A stretch of DNA of 64,000 bases from Sphaerosporella brunnea (lineage: Eukaryota; Ascomycota; Pezizomycetes; Pezizales; Pyronemataceae): NCBI GenBank assembly GCA_008704415.1, contig VXIS01000020.1:186001-250000 (forward strand). The letters run 5' to 3'. Below, one piece after another: positions 43,772 through 52,771 of the stretch; position 1 is the first letter of the stretch; each line of letters opens with the position of its first letter. The notes under the pieces were generated by a model. The model was given only the letters and a program-made list of their open reading frames with translations, was not told the DNA's origin and made no database searches. Both the position numbers and the translations under genes were made by a program.

Positions 43772-45389
43772 CGTGATGGGCGCGCGCGTCGGACGGGACG
43801 ACGCGAACCGCGTAAATGACTCGAGGTGTCACGGGATCGCGCTTCACAGCTGGGGTTGTGAGTCATGGGTTATCACGCTGTGGTGGATAGTGGTCTAAGA
43901 AGATGATATACAATTTTTTCGTACGGTACAATTTCAGTTAAATACGTAAAGTTACCCAAGATTACGTCAAACTATAGCAAAGCCATAGCAAAGCTAAAGA
44001 AAACGAGTGATCCGCATTTAAAAATGTCACGAGAAAGCTATTTTTTTGAGCGGTATTAGATCGCGGTATTTTTGGGCGAAAGTTTAGAAATCTTACAGTC
44101 ACGAACGTATAACCTACGCAAGCGAGGCGAAAGATTCGATCCCTAGTGGTGGACGAGGTGAATTCTCCCAGATCGGCCATTTTCAAGGTTATCGAGTCGA
44201 TAAAATACGCCAGTGGCTCAAGAAATCGTGGTCGTCGACTCTGTGGCTAATTTGTATCGATATCCTCTCCATATTCCTACCTCTCGGATTCTAACTTCTT
44301 GTTTTTCCTCGGCTTTGGTAGAGTACATGTGCTTCCACAAGATGTAACAGCTTCTGAAAGCTATGTGGGAAAACAGCAATGCATTGCTGTTGCAATTTCT
44401 AAACACAATCCGAATAGCTTTCCCTCCACCCTCCTCCCTCATCAAAACCAAGATCTCCGGCACCAGGGACGTAGTCAGTGGTGAAAAGGTGGACTTCAAA
44501 CATGAACACAACCCCGGGAGGCCGATAGTTATCTTCAATTATCCGGCCCACAAAGACTCAGCGTGGTCCTAGCCGCCCCCTTGAGTTGGGAGATGCGAGG
44601 ATAGAGAAGATTCAATGAGACAGAATATGTGTATACAGCCAGGATATACAAACCGCTTGGAGCCGAGCCATAAGTTTCTGTGTCCCACCAGCAAGGGCTC
44701 CTCGGAGGATTATCAGTCCTCTGCCGACTATGGCACTGCCATTGTGACTGGTGAACACGGGGGTATACGATGAACGAATGTTTGACGGTTTGCGCCCTCG
44801 TTCCAAAACAAACAGAAGAAGTTGAAGGCTGTCGGAACAGTTGAAAAATGTGCTTATATTCGAGGTGAACCTTCAGGCCCACTGACGCTGGCTGCCACAC
44901 AGCAGATGAGACTATCCAACTTTAGTAATTTCTTCTTCACCCCATGGAGGATACCTTACCTTTACAAAAGCCGTAAGTACATAGATGGCAGATACTTTTC
45001 CAAATCGAACCTTTGCTCATGGGTATGAGTATTTGGATGCAACCAACAGTTGCTGTTAATTTCTAGAACGAAGCAGGAGGCGTGCCGTGAAAGTAGAAGC
45101 GCGGACTGATCCGCGTGTCCATAGAGCAAGCAATATCGTACAGCTCGCGGAACTTGGCGCGGCCGTAAAATTCGAAGCAGCCATTTCCGTCCATTTTGCA
45201 GCGCTTGGGGATTTTATGAGGGAATGGGAATGGTAGCAGCGTCCATTTACCTAGTTTGTAGGCGGCCAGTTTTAAAAATACGAAAGGAAAGAGCAGCAGA
45301 TACATTTGAACCAAGGAAATCCATAAAGTAGTCAAGCCGAGGAAAAGAGGCAAAGGAAAAGAAGAGTAGACAAATTCCGAGTCATTACA
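43772..45389. other. Intergenic, upstream of FAN1
   Basis: No supported gene. AT-rich between 43900 and 44210. Short frames only. Confidence 0.45.
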
Positions 45390-46355
45390 ACTAACGCCCT
45401 TCGCGGGCCATGCTCCAACCTTGGTGGTGTCTAGAAAAGCCATCACCGCTTCCGTACACCTGTCATCCGCTAGCAGAGCCCCCCTTCTCTCGTCGCGTCC
45501 TTGACCGCCTGCCAAAGGACCATTTATTCGTCTTTCCACCTCTTACAGAACTTGAAGAGGTGATCGCGAGTTTGGACCGCACCATTTCCGCACCACCGGC
45601 ACTTGTCGTCAGCGCTGCGGCCTGTCTTTAGGAGGTAGGGGCCCGGTGGAGCTTTGCTGAGTCTCAGCTGAAAGAAGCGGGATGCCAGCGCCTTACGGTA
45701 TTTGTAGGCTGCCTGGTTCGGCTTCTTGCGCCTCATGTAATACTGCTTGGGCGTGCAGTCCTTGAGCAGCCACGCTTCCTTATCGAAGGTTTTCGCTTCA
45801 GTGATACATCGAGCAACACGTGCTAGAGTCGCCACTGAAGCCTCGTGTGGCGGGAGCGCTTTGCTGCTGTCGTACGCTGCGTCTTTGGCTAGTTCGACGG
45901 CGAGATCATTCCTAGGGACCAGGAACCCAGTGGTATTCCATAATCCATCCTTTCACTTGGAGTGCATTTTCGGCTCGCGAGTATCCACTGGCCTGGACCA
46001 GGCTTGTCGTCCTTGAGCCGATTGAGCGTCGGTAAAGTGGCGGACAACCCGTTGCCACTGGTCAGGTCAGGTTATTGAGTGCAAGCTCGAGTCCGGTGGC
46101 GATGCCGAAGAGCTCGGCGTCGCACATTTCCTTGTTGCCACCAAGGTGAAGGGCTTTGCTGGTCCACTTGCCGTGGGAAGCAGCTACACGAGTGACTGCG
46201 CAGCAGCCACACCATTCGTCCTCTAGTCTGGAGCCACCTGAGTATACTGTAGACATCGAAGAGCGATACCGATGAGTTCGAAGGTACCCTGGATCCAGAG
46301 GCAGAAACTCCCAACAGGTATGTAGCAATCCGGACCGCAGTGCGTTAACAGACAA
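45390..46355 (-). pseudogene. LINE (Tad1-like) relic: RNase H domain and C-terminal zinc knuckle
   Basis: Minus strand, in order: an RNase H-like piece VYSGGSRLEDEWCGCCAV, KALHLGGNKEMCDAELFGI (46280-46090), a helical piece RKKPNQAAYKYRKALASRFF (about 45700), the knuckle DDKCRWCGNGAVQTRDHLFK FCKRW (45620-45545), and, in another frame, LLADDRCTEAVMAFLDTTKV (45470-45410). The RNase H motif TDGS has become SGGS, and frames shift at least twice. The order matches the relic at 11.85 kb but the two copies differ strongly. The reverse transcriptase and ORF1 are absent or beyond recognition. Confidence 0.75.
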
Positions 46356-47268
46356 ATCCGCAAAAAATTTTCACCAACACGGCAAAGATCTAGATAAGTG
46401 CTTAACCCTGAGGGAATAAACGAGGGCATTGGTAGTAAGTTATAGATACCAGTAGGCACCTAGATAAGCGCGTCCAATTTCTCCGTTAACCTGGGGGCTC
46501 GAACTCGGTACATTCTCAACTGCGGAATTTGTCGGCGGGATTTTTTTGCACTCTTCAAACATCTTCGGGATTATCTGGAGGGGTGGGGGACGAGAACCAA
46601 AGCGTCATATCTGACCAGCGGGAACAAGAGCAGAGCAAAGCTTTGAAGCTCTGGTATAAGCTAGGTATATCACCGGAGAAAATGAACAGTTAACAGCGGC
46701 CGGGAGGTAACGACGGTATCCAACTGGGAATTTGAACCCCAAAAATAGGCACCCACAAGTTGGGAGGTATGTAAGAGGTAACTAAGTACGTACCGGTAGT
46801 TCTCCGATGGTCTCTTCAACGGTCTCTGTTAATTACCGAGGGCCTCAATCGGGGCACCGGGCTGGTCGGCTGCTTTCGGCCACTCAATGGGTACTCTGCG
46901 TGCGTTGTAGGAACACGTGGGGGCTGTGGCGGCGGCGGTCACAGAATATCACCCGTGCGCAGCTGTCTCGGCACGGGCACGGGAACTGCCCCTCCACTCT
47001 CCCGGCCGAAGGCGAAACCAGATGTTTTCTTTTCGGCGGCTACTCTTTTTGTGTCTGTGCGAGTGATGATGATGATAGTCAACGTGGTCCAGTCATTATC
47101 ATCTCAAGGACAAGTGGAAGTTTAACCCAACCCGAGCTGTGCCCGATGGTGATTCACATACCCCAGAATCGAAGGAGTTCCTGCTTTCTGTCTGGCTTTC
47201 TAGTAACTTAGATCTAGGTCGAGGATTTGCCGGAAGACAGTTGGCCTTGGATGCATTATGACAGGCCT
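46356..47268. other. Intergenic
   Basis: No supported gene. A 134-codon plus-strand frame at 46807-47211 lacks motifs. Confidence 0.45.
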
Positions 47269-47276
47269 GCGTGGAT

Positions 47277-47483
47277 TAGGGTTGCCGGATGACAGTCATG
47301 TCAAGTCGTCAAGTCTTGGCTGTCATATGACAAATGCTGCGCCACGACTTGCCCTCATAGAGCAGCCCGTGTCCGTGCTGCCCTCATGGTATGGCAGAGA
47401 AGTCACGACTTTTACTTGACTGCCACAAGACGTGACATGACAATGACATAGCATGACTGTCACACACTAGGCCGGCAACCCTG
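47277..47483. mobile_element. hAT-type miniature inverted-repeat element (MITE), 207 bp
   Basis: Ends are TAGGGTTGCCGG at the left and CCGGCAACCCTG at the right, which are inverted repeats of 12 bp with a single difference at the outermost base. Subterminal inverted repeats GACAGTCATG (47291..47300) and CATGACTGTC (47452..47461) lie inside. The element is flanked by a perfect 8-bp direct repeat GCGTGGAT (47269..47276 and 47484..47491). Eight-base target duplications and a (C/T)AGGG start are hallmarks of hAT elements. It has no coding capacity and would need a transposase in trans. The interior is rich in TGACA/TGTCA motifs. Confidence 0.93.
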
Positions 47484-47491
47484 GCGTGGAT

Positions 47492-47907
47492 ATCGGTGCA
47501 ACCGCCGCCGTGGACAAGAAAGAAACGTGCTCTCTATGTAGACCGTCTGGCTGAAGCGCGGGTGGTTTTCTTCTAGTACTCTAGAAGTTATCTATAGATA
47601 TGGGGGCTCGATACAGAAGACCGCATGTGGCTTCCTGAACGGTCCTAAATTCCGCAGTTGGGCGGAGAAAAAAAAAAAAAAGGGCCAATTTCAAAAAAAA
47701 ACCCTCATTAGCGGCGGTAAATTTCAAGCCTCAAAAACGGTGACTAGGTGAATACCCCTTAGTGGCTGCTGCTGCTGCGGCAGCGCGCGGCTGGGACCGC
47801 TGAATCCTGGAATGATGTGGACCTCCTAGTTAAAGGTTCTGTGTAGATAGGTAGTTGCTGGGTTGTATGTAGAACCCAGCGGCCGGCTTCACTGTTGAAG
47901 TTATTAT
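47492..47907. other. Spacer between MITE and copia element
   Basis: A13 run at 47671-47683; no gene seen. Confidence 0.5.
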
Positions 47908-48107
47908 TGTTGGAAAACGAGCTTTCTAGGTGTGACGGGACGAGTGGATAAGGGTCGAGGTGGGACTGAGTGATATCCAGTGAAGCTGTGAGATGGTGTC
48001 TATACGTAGCTAGGCTAGCATGTAAACTAAGCAATATAACCATCGCTTACCCACCATCCATCTATTCTGACTAAGCTCCATCTCTCTACACGTCCACACT
48101 TTTAACA
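47908..48107 (+). repeat. 5' LTR of copia element
   Basis: 200 bp, TG...CA ends (TGTTGGAAAACG ... CTTTTAACA), same as 52572..52771. Contains a TAACC/TATAACCATCG stretch in its second half where the promoter would be; not assigned further. Confidence 0.96.
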
Positions 48108-48122
48108 GGTTATGAGCCCTGT
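48108..48122 (+). other. Primer-binding site, matches anticodon arm of initiator tRNA-Met
   Basis: Directly after the LTR the sequence is GGTTATGAGCCCTGT. Its complement contains GGGCUCAUAACC, the anticodon stem-loop (anticodon CAU) of eukaryotic initiator tRNA-Met. Copia of Drosophila and Ty5 of yeast are known to prime from such a half-tRNA; use here is inferred from the match. Confidence 0.75.
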
Positions 48123-48175
48123 CGCGCTTTCCTGAAAACGAAATCGCTTCCTCCATCAACACCAAAACCATCAAA

Positions 48176-49102
48176 ATGTCCTCGAAAACGCAGATGTTTA
48201 AGCATCCCAAAGGCATCTTCGACCTCCTCACCACCGAAAACTACGCATCATGGGCGATAAACATGCGACGCATCCTTCGCTCGTCCGATGCCTGGGATAT
48301 CGTAACCGGTGACGAAGAAGAACCCGATCAGCCTGCGTCCAACGCATCTGAGCGCGTACGGCAAGCCTTCAAAGACTACAGACACCGAAAAGAGGATGCA
48401 GCTACCTACATCTTCAATGGATGCTGCAAGACCGTGAAAGTCATGATAAGCGGCACCGATGATCCCAAAGAGATGTGGGATAAGCTTGCCAGCAAGCTCA
48501 ACACGGCCAACTCGGCTCTCGGACGACAGCAACTGCACCAGAAATTCCTAGCAATGAGGCCAAAAGCTGGAGCTCCCATAGCCGACTTCTTCACCGAGCT
48601 TGAGGAGATCCGAAACCAGATCGCAGGCACCGACGAGGCGATTTCCGACACGACGTTCAAAACGCACATATTCAACTACCTGCCACCGGCTTTTGCGATG
48701 ACAATCAACAATCAGCAGAACCGACCGGAAGCCACTATTGAGAGCATCTGCACCGCCCTTATCGAAGATGAGAGACTGCGATCGATGAAGTCCAGCGCAG
48801 ATGCAGCAGTGGAAGCCCTAAAGGCAAGCACCAAGCCCCCTAGAAGAAAGAAGCGATGCAACCACTGCAAAACAGCAACTCACGATACCGCGGAATGTTG
48901 GTACAAAGACGACAAAGATCACCCTAGAAGAAGATCGAAGCGACCTCGTGACGACTCAGACGATGACAAGGTAGTATGCTACTACTGCTGCGAGACAGGC
49001 CATCAGCTCAGCAAATGCCCACTCCGGCAGAAAGCCAGGTCCATACGCAAAAAGGCTTCCGCCAAGAAAGACTCCGACTCCGATGAAGGAGCAGACCTCT
49101 GA
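48176..49102 (+). CDS. gag: Copia Gag, 308 aa
   Basis: Capsid/nucleocapsid protein. The N-terminus MSSKTQMFKHPKGIFDLLTT with NYASWAINMRRILRS matches the copia Gag (UBN2/DUF4219-type) start, where the YxxW motif is conserved. The body is helical. Two CCHC zinc knuckles follow: CNHCKTATHDTAEC at about residue 228 and CYYCCETGHQLSKC at about residue 268, both C-x2-C-x4-H-x4-C, separated by a basic linker (RRRSKRPRDDSDDD). It ends DSDEGADL and TGA at 49100-49102. The frame stays open after this stop straight into protease, so Gag-Pol can arise by readthrough. Start ATG is 69 bp after the LTR with context CAAAATG. Confidence 0.93.
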   Translation: MSSKTQMFKHPKGIFDLLTTENYASWAINMRRILRSSDAWDIVTGDEEEPDQPASNASERVRQAFKDYRHRKEDAATYIFNGCCKTVKVMISGTDDPKEMWDKLASKLNTANSALGRQQLHQKFLAMRPKAGAPIADFFTELEEIRNQIAGTDEAISDTTFKTHIFNYLPPAFAMTINNQQNRPEATIESICTALIEDERLRSMKSSADAAVEALKASTKPPRRKKRCNHCKTATHDTAECWYKDDKDHPRRRSKRPRDDSDDDKVVCYYCCETGHQLSKCPLRQKARSIRKKASAKKDSDSDEGADL

Positions 49103-49154
49103 CGGTTACGGACCTCCGCTCTAACGGCATCAACCTCACTTGGTGCGGAGGTCC
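49100..49154 (+). promoter_or_regulatory. Candidate stop-codon readthrough signal between gag and pol
   Basis: TGA (49100..49102) is followed by CGG, a seven-base spacer (49103..49109) and a perfect 10-bp stem: GGACCTCCGC (49110..49119) pairs with GCGGAGGTCC (49145..49154) around a 25-base loop. UGA-CGG with a stem-loop about eight bases downstream is the type II readthrough context known from tobra-, furo- and alphaviruses. Gag and Pol are in the same frame with no other stop between them. Confidence 0.8.
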
Positions 49155-52100
49155 TACTAGCCACAAGACCCATACTGTCTACCACTACCTGGATCATCGA
49201 TTCAGGAGCATCTGAGCATATGTGTAACGATATCAACTGCTTTCTTCAAAAAACCTTAGCAGCGACAAACTACAAGGTCAAACTCGGCGACGAATCTGAG
49301 TTATCGGCATCTTACGTCGGAACCGCATACATCGACGGAATACCCCTACACCACGTACTACTAGTGCCTGAATTTCGTCTATCTTTAGTCTCAGTTTCAC
49401 GACTGGACAAAGAAGGTTACAAATCCGTATTTAGTGATGGAAAAGCCACAATCACCGATGAGAGAGATCGGACTCTGTTTGCAGCTACCGAAGAGCGTGG
49501 CCTCTACAGAATCTATTCGAAGAAGCATGATGCTTTGGTGACTACTCGATCAGGGAAGAAGACACTTCCACCACGAGATCGAAAGCACTGCATACGACCT
49601 CCAGATGAGGATATATCTCCACAGGAGACATTGATGGGCTTGATACCATCTGAAGATCCTACTAGGGTGATGCGCTTGATAGCATCTGAAAACCCTAGTA
49701 AGGTGACGTCTGAAAAGACATTGATGGGCTTGATACCATCCGAAGATCCTACTAGGGTGATGCGCTTGATAGCATCTGAAGACCCTAGTAAGGAAACGTC
49801 CGAAGAGACACTGATGCGCTTGACAGCACCCAGAAAACCTGCTAAGGTAACATCTCCACACGAGATAGATAAAGATCTACTAGGATCTGAAGAAGCCGCA
49901 AGCAGCGTATCCACGCAAAACGCCGCAATATGGCATAGGAGACTAGCTCACCTTAACCACGCATCTATGAAGAAGCTACTCGGATCTCAGATCCCAAGCC
50001 TGAATTGCGATATATGCATCATAGCTAAACAAACTCAGAAGTTTGATAGAACGCAGCAAAAGAGAGCGACGAAGCCATACGAATTCATCCACTCAGACCT
50101 ATGTGGACCCCTTAAAACAAGCATCGGAGGAGCATCATACTACATCGTGTATATTGACGATCTCACCAGATATACTGAAGTCTGTTTCCTGGTCACGAAA
50201 AACGCCCCCGAAATCATCTCGAAGTTTAAGGGCTTTCAAGCAGCGATCCAGAACAAGGGCTACTCCATTCAACGCTTTCGCTGCGACAATGGGGGTGGTG
50301 AATACAACAACACCGAATTCCAGAAGGTTCTGACAGACTCGGGAATCCGCTACGAACCTGCTCCTGCCTACACGCAGCATAAGAATGGCGTAGCCGAGAG
50401 GATGATCCGGACTATCAATACCAAGGCTCGCTGCATGCTACTGGATGCTAAGCTCCCTATGCGATTCTGGGCTGAAGCCGTAAGGACAGCAGTCTATCTC
50501 CACCGGCGGACCACAACTGCAGCCTGTAGCCACATGACACCATACGAAATGCTATTTGGTGAGAAATCTCCACTACAGCATCTTCGGCGTTTTGGCTGTA
50601 TTGCCTACAAATTCGTCCCGAAAGAGCAACGCAAGGACAAGAAGTTTGGTATACGATCGCGACCCTGCATGATGCTAGGATACGTCCACGACACCACTAA
50701 GATCTGGCGTATATGGGACTTCAACCGTGGCTTACACGGTGGAGCTGTCGAATGCTCGAATGTCGTCTTCAGAGAAGATCAAAACGGCTACAGTACCCCA
50801 GAAAACGACGATGATGACGTCAATTTTCCTACTGATGACGATGACGTAAGCGAATCTGATGATAACGCTGTCACTCACTCCCGTCAAGCAGCAAATGCCA
50901 TCATAGTCGAAAAGGCCAATCGAGGGGGGAGTGACGAAGTTGATCCGATTAGCCTTCGCTATGAGCCAGATCCCACCTCTCTCAAAGAAGCTATGACGAG
51001 CATCCACAAAGCCTCCTGGATCGACGCAATGAAAGAAGAGTGGAAGTCGCTGCTAGACAACCACACCTTTGAATTCGAAGCAACTCCGAAAGCCATCGAA
51101 ATCGCAACTCCGAAAGCCATCGGAAGCAGATGGGTGTTTAGGACAAAACTCAACCCAGATGGGACTACGAAATTCAAAGCCAGACTAGTCATCAAGGGAT
51201 ACGAGCAAGTCAAAGGCATCGACTTCAACGAAACCTACGCTCCTGTCTCGAAGCTCTCAACCCTTCGCATGCTATTGGCCATAAGCGCCCAGAAAGGCTG
51301 GAAAATCGACCACATGGACGTTAAATCAGCTTTCCTTAACCCTGAGATCGATAACGACAACGTCTACATGAGCTTACCGCAGGGTATAGAAGAAGTTGAT
51401 CCCTCGCTATCAAGCTCTACCGTACGACTGAGAAAAGCTCTTTACGGCCTTAAGCAAGCTCCGAAGCTCTGGTATGACAACATCAACCAGTTCCTGCTAT
51501 CTCTCGAGTTTACTCAATCCACTGCGGATCCGAATCTCTACATCACAGATAAGGCTCTACTGCTACTCTACGTCGACGACATCCTCATCATCCATACCAA
51601 GCAGCATGGCAGTAGAGGAGACGAAATCAAGCGACAACTCAATAAGCGATACAAGATGACAGACCTGGGTCAAGTGCAGAGGTTCCTAGGCCTAGAGATT
51701 GGACGAAGCTCAGCTGGCATAACTCTTAGCCAATCGACGTATATACACTCCATCATCCGAAGATTCGATCTTGAAAACGCCAAAGAAACCGCTTCACCGA
51801 TGGATGCAAACGTCGATCTTGACAACCCCCTATGCAACGACAAGCAGGTGTCAGATACGACTCTATACCAGTCTATGGTCGGATCTCTCATGTATGCGGC
51901 ACTAGGCACTAGGCCAGATATTGCATTCTGCGTCACAGTCTTGAGCAAATACAACGCCAACCCTCTACAGATGCATCTAACAGCTGCGAAACGAGCTCTA
52001 CGATACCTCAAGAAGACATCGAAATACGGACTACACTTCCCTAGCATCGAGCAGCATAATACCAGCATAGTAGGCTTCACTGACTCAGACTGGGCTGGGA

Positions 52101-52558
52101 GCACTGGAAGCAGAAAGTCGATCGGCGGATACGTCTTTCAGATGAATGAGGGATCCATATCCTGGCAAGCGAAGTCACAGACAGTTGTCGCCCTATCGAC
52201 GTTAGAAGCTGAATATATCGCCTGCTCGGACGCAACTCGAGAAGCCATCTGGCTTCGACGCCTGCAAGCCGAAATCGATCGACTCGGAGATCCCACGAAA
52301 TCGACGCCGACACCTATAAGCTGCGACAACCAGGGAGCCTTGAAGCTTATAGCCACTGGAGTTCTGAAAGCAAAGACAAAGCACATAGACATCAAGTTCC
52401 ACCATGCTAGAGACGAGCAAGAGAAGGGGCACGTCAAGTTCGACTACATAGCATCTGAAGACAACATAGCAGACCTGCTAACGAAAGGCCTTCCGACTCC
52501 TCGACACCAAATGCTGACTAGCAAGCTTGGACTTTACGAAGTGGAGGACACTACCTAG
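49103..52558 (+). CDS. pol: Copia Pol: protease, integrase, reverse transcriptase, RNase H
   Basis: Read in the gag frame after the TGA, with no ATG of its own before the protease site; the first ATG (49220) comes seven codons after the active site. Domains in order: aspartic protease WIIDSGASEHMCND (about 49190-49230); a linker with 90-bp repeats (49622-49850); GAG-pre-integrase zinc site IWHRRLAHLNHASMKKLL with CDICIIAKQ; integrase core FIHSDLCGPLKTS, RCDNGGGEYNNTEF, NGVAERMIRTINTKAR (D, D, E); reverse transcriptase ARLVIKGYEQVKGIDFNETY, MDVKSAFLNPEIDNDNVYM and the catalytic LLLYVDDILII (YVDD at 51569-51580); RNase H GFTDSDWAGSTGSRKSIGGY, STLEAEYIACSD and DNQGALKL, then HIDIKFHHARD. Stop TAG 52556-52558. 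All catalytic motifs are intact. Confidence 0.95.
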   Translation, partial: RLRTSALTASTSLGAEVLLATRPILSTTTWIIDSGASEHMCNDINCFLQKTLAATNYKVKLGDESELSASYVGTAYIDGIPLHHVLLVPEFRLSLVSVSRLDKEGYKSVFSDGKATITDERDRTLFAATEERGLYRIYSKKHDALVTTRSGKKTLPPRDRKHCIRPPDEDISPQETLMGLIPSEDPTRVMRLIASENPSKVTSEKTLMGLIPSEDPTRVMRLIASEDPSKETSEETLMRLTAPRKPAKVTSPHEIDKDLLGSEEAASSVSTQNAAIWHRRLAHLNHASMKKLLGSQIPSLNCDICIIAKQTQKFDRTQQKRATKPYEFIHSDLCGPLKTSIGGASYYIVYIDDLTRYTEVCFLVTKNAPEIISKFKGFQAAIQNKGYSIQRFRCDNGGGEYNNTEFQKVLTDSGIRYEPAPAYTQHKNGVAERMIRTINTKARCMLLDAKLPMRFWAEAVRTAVYLHRRTTTAACSHMTPYEMLFGEKSPLQHLRRFGCIAYKFVPKEQRKDKKFGIRSRPCMMLGYVHDTTKIWRIWDFNRGLHGGAVECSNVVFREDQNGYSTPENDDDDVNFPTDDDDVSESDDNAVTHSRQAANAIIVEKANRGGSDEVDPISLRYEPDPTSLKEAMTSIHKASWIDAMKEEWKSLLDNHTFEFEATPKAIEIATPKAIGSRWVFRTKLNPDGTTKFKARLVIKGYEQVKGIDFNETYAPVSKLSTLRMLLAISAQKGWKIDHMDVKSAFLNPEIDNDNVYMSLPQGIEEVDPSLSSSTVRLRKALYGLKQAPKLWYDNINQFLLSLEFTQSTADPNLYITDKALLLLYVDDILIIHTKQHGSRGDEIKRQLNKRYKMTDLGQVQRFLGLEIGRSSAGITLSQSTYIHSIIRRFDLENAKETASPMDANVDLDNPLCNDKQVSDTTLYQSMVGSLMYAALGTRPDIAFCVTVLSKYNANPLQMHLTAAKRALRYLKKTSKYGLHFPSIEQHNTSIVGFTDSDWAGSTGSRKSIGGYVFQMNEGSISWQAKSQTVVALSTLEAEYIACSDATREAIWLRRLQAEIDRLGDPTKSTPTPISCDNQGALKLIATGVLKAKTKHIDIKFHHARDEQEKGHVKFDYIASEDNIADLLTKGLPTPRHQMLTSKLGLYEVEDTT
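49622..49850 (+). repeat. 90-bp in-frame tandem repeats in the protease-integrase linker
   Basis: Units of 30 codons at about 49624..49713 and 49714..49803, with a shorter third at 49804..49850. Each codes ETLMGLIPSEDPTRVMRLIA followed by SE(N/D)PSK. Within a unit the two halves also resemble one another (RLIASEDPSK and GLIPSEDPTR). The repeat number is likely to vary between copies. Confidence 0.9.
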
Positions 52559-52571
52559 AAAGAGGGGGGGG
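52559..52571 (+). other. Polypurine tract of copia element
   Basis: Purine-only run AAAGAGGGGGGGG right before the 3' LTR, the expected plus-strand primer site. Confidence 0.85.
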
Positions 52572-52771
52572 TGTTGGAAAACGAGCTTTCTAGGTGTGAC
52601 GGGACGAGTGGATAAGGGTCGAGGTGGGACTGAGTGATATCCAGTGAAGCTGTGAGATGGTGTCTATACGTAGCTAGGCTAGCATGTAAACTAAGCAATA
52701 TAACCATCGCTTACCCACCATCCATCTATTCTGACTAAGCTCCATCTCTCTACACGTCCACACTTTTAACA
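52572..52771 (+). repeat. 3' LTR of copia element
   Basis: 200 bp, identical to the 5' LTR, followed by the target duplication ATTAT. Confidence 0.96.

Larger units (their letters stand above)
47908..52771 (+). mobile_element. Complete Ty1/copia-type LTR retrotransposon, 4864 bp
   Basis: Two 200-bp LTRs, identical base for base as read, begin TGTTGG and end TTAACA. The target duplication is ATTAT (47903..47907 and 52772..52776). Inside are a primer-binding site, gag (48176..49102), pol (same frame, to 52558) and a purine tract before the right LTR. Order protease, integrase, reverse transcriptase, RNase H is that of copia. Apart from the single TGA between gag and pol the coding region has no stop or frameshift, so this is a young and possibly active copy. 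Confidence 0.96.

Noticed and set aside
44120..44175. tRNA-like A and B box motifs (GATTCGATCC, TGGTGGACGAGG)
   Set aside because: The boxes are in the wrong order on the plus strand and no cloverleaf can be drawn.
46807..47211. 134-codon plus-strand ORF
   Set aside because: No motif, biased composition, in a transposon-rich spacer.
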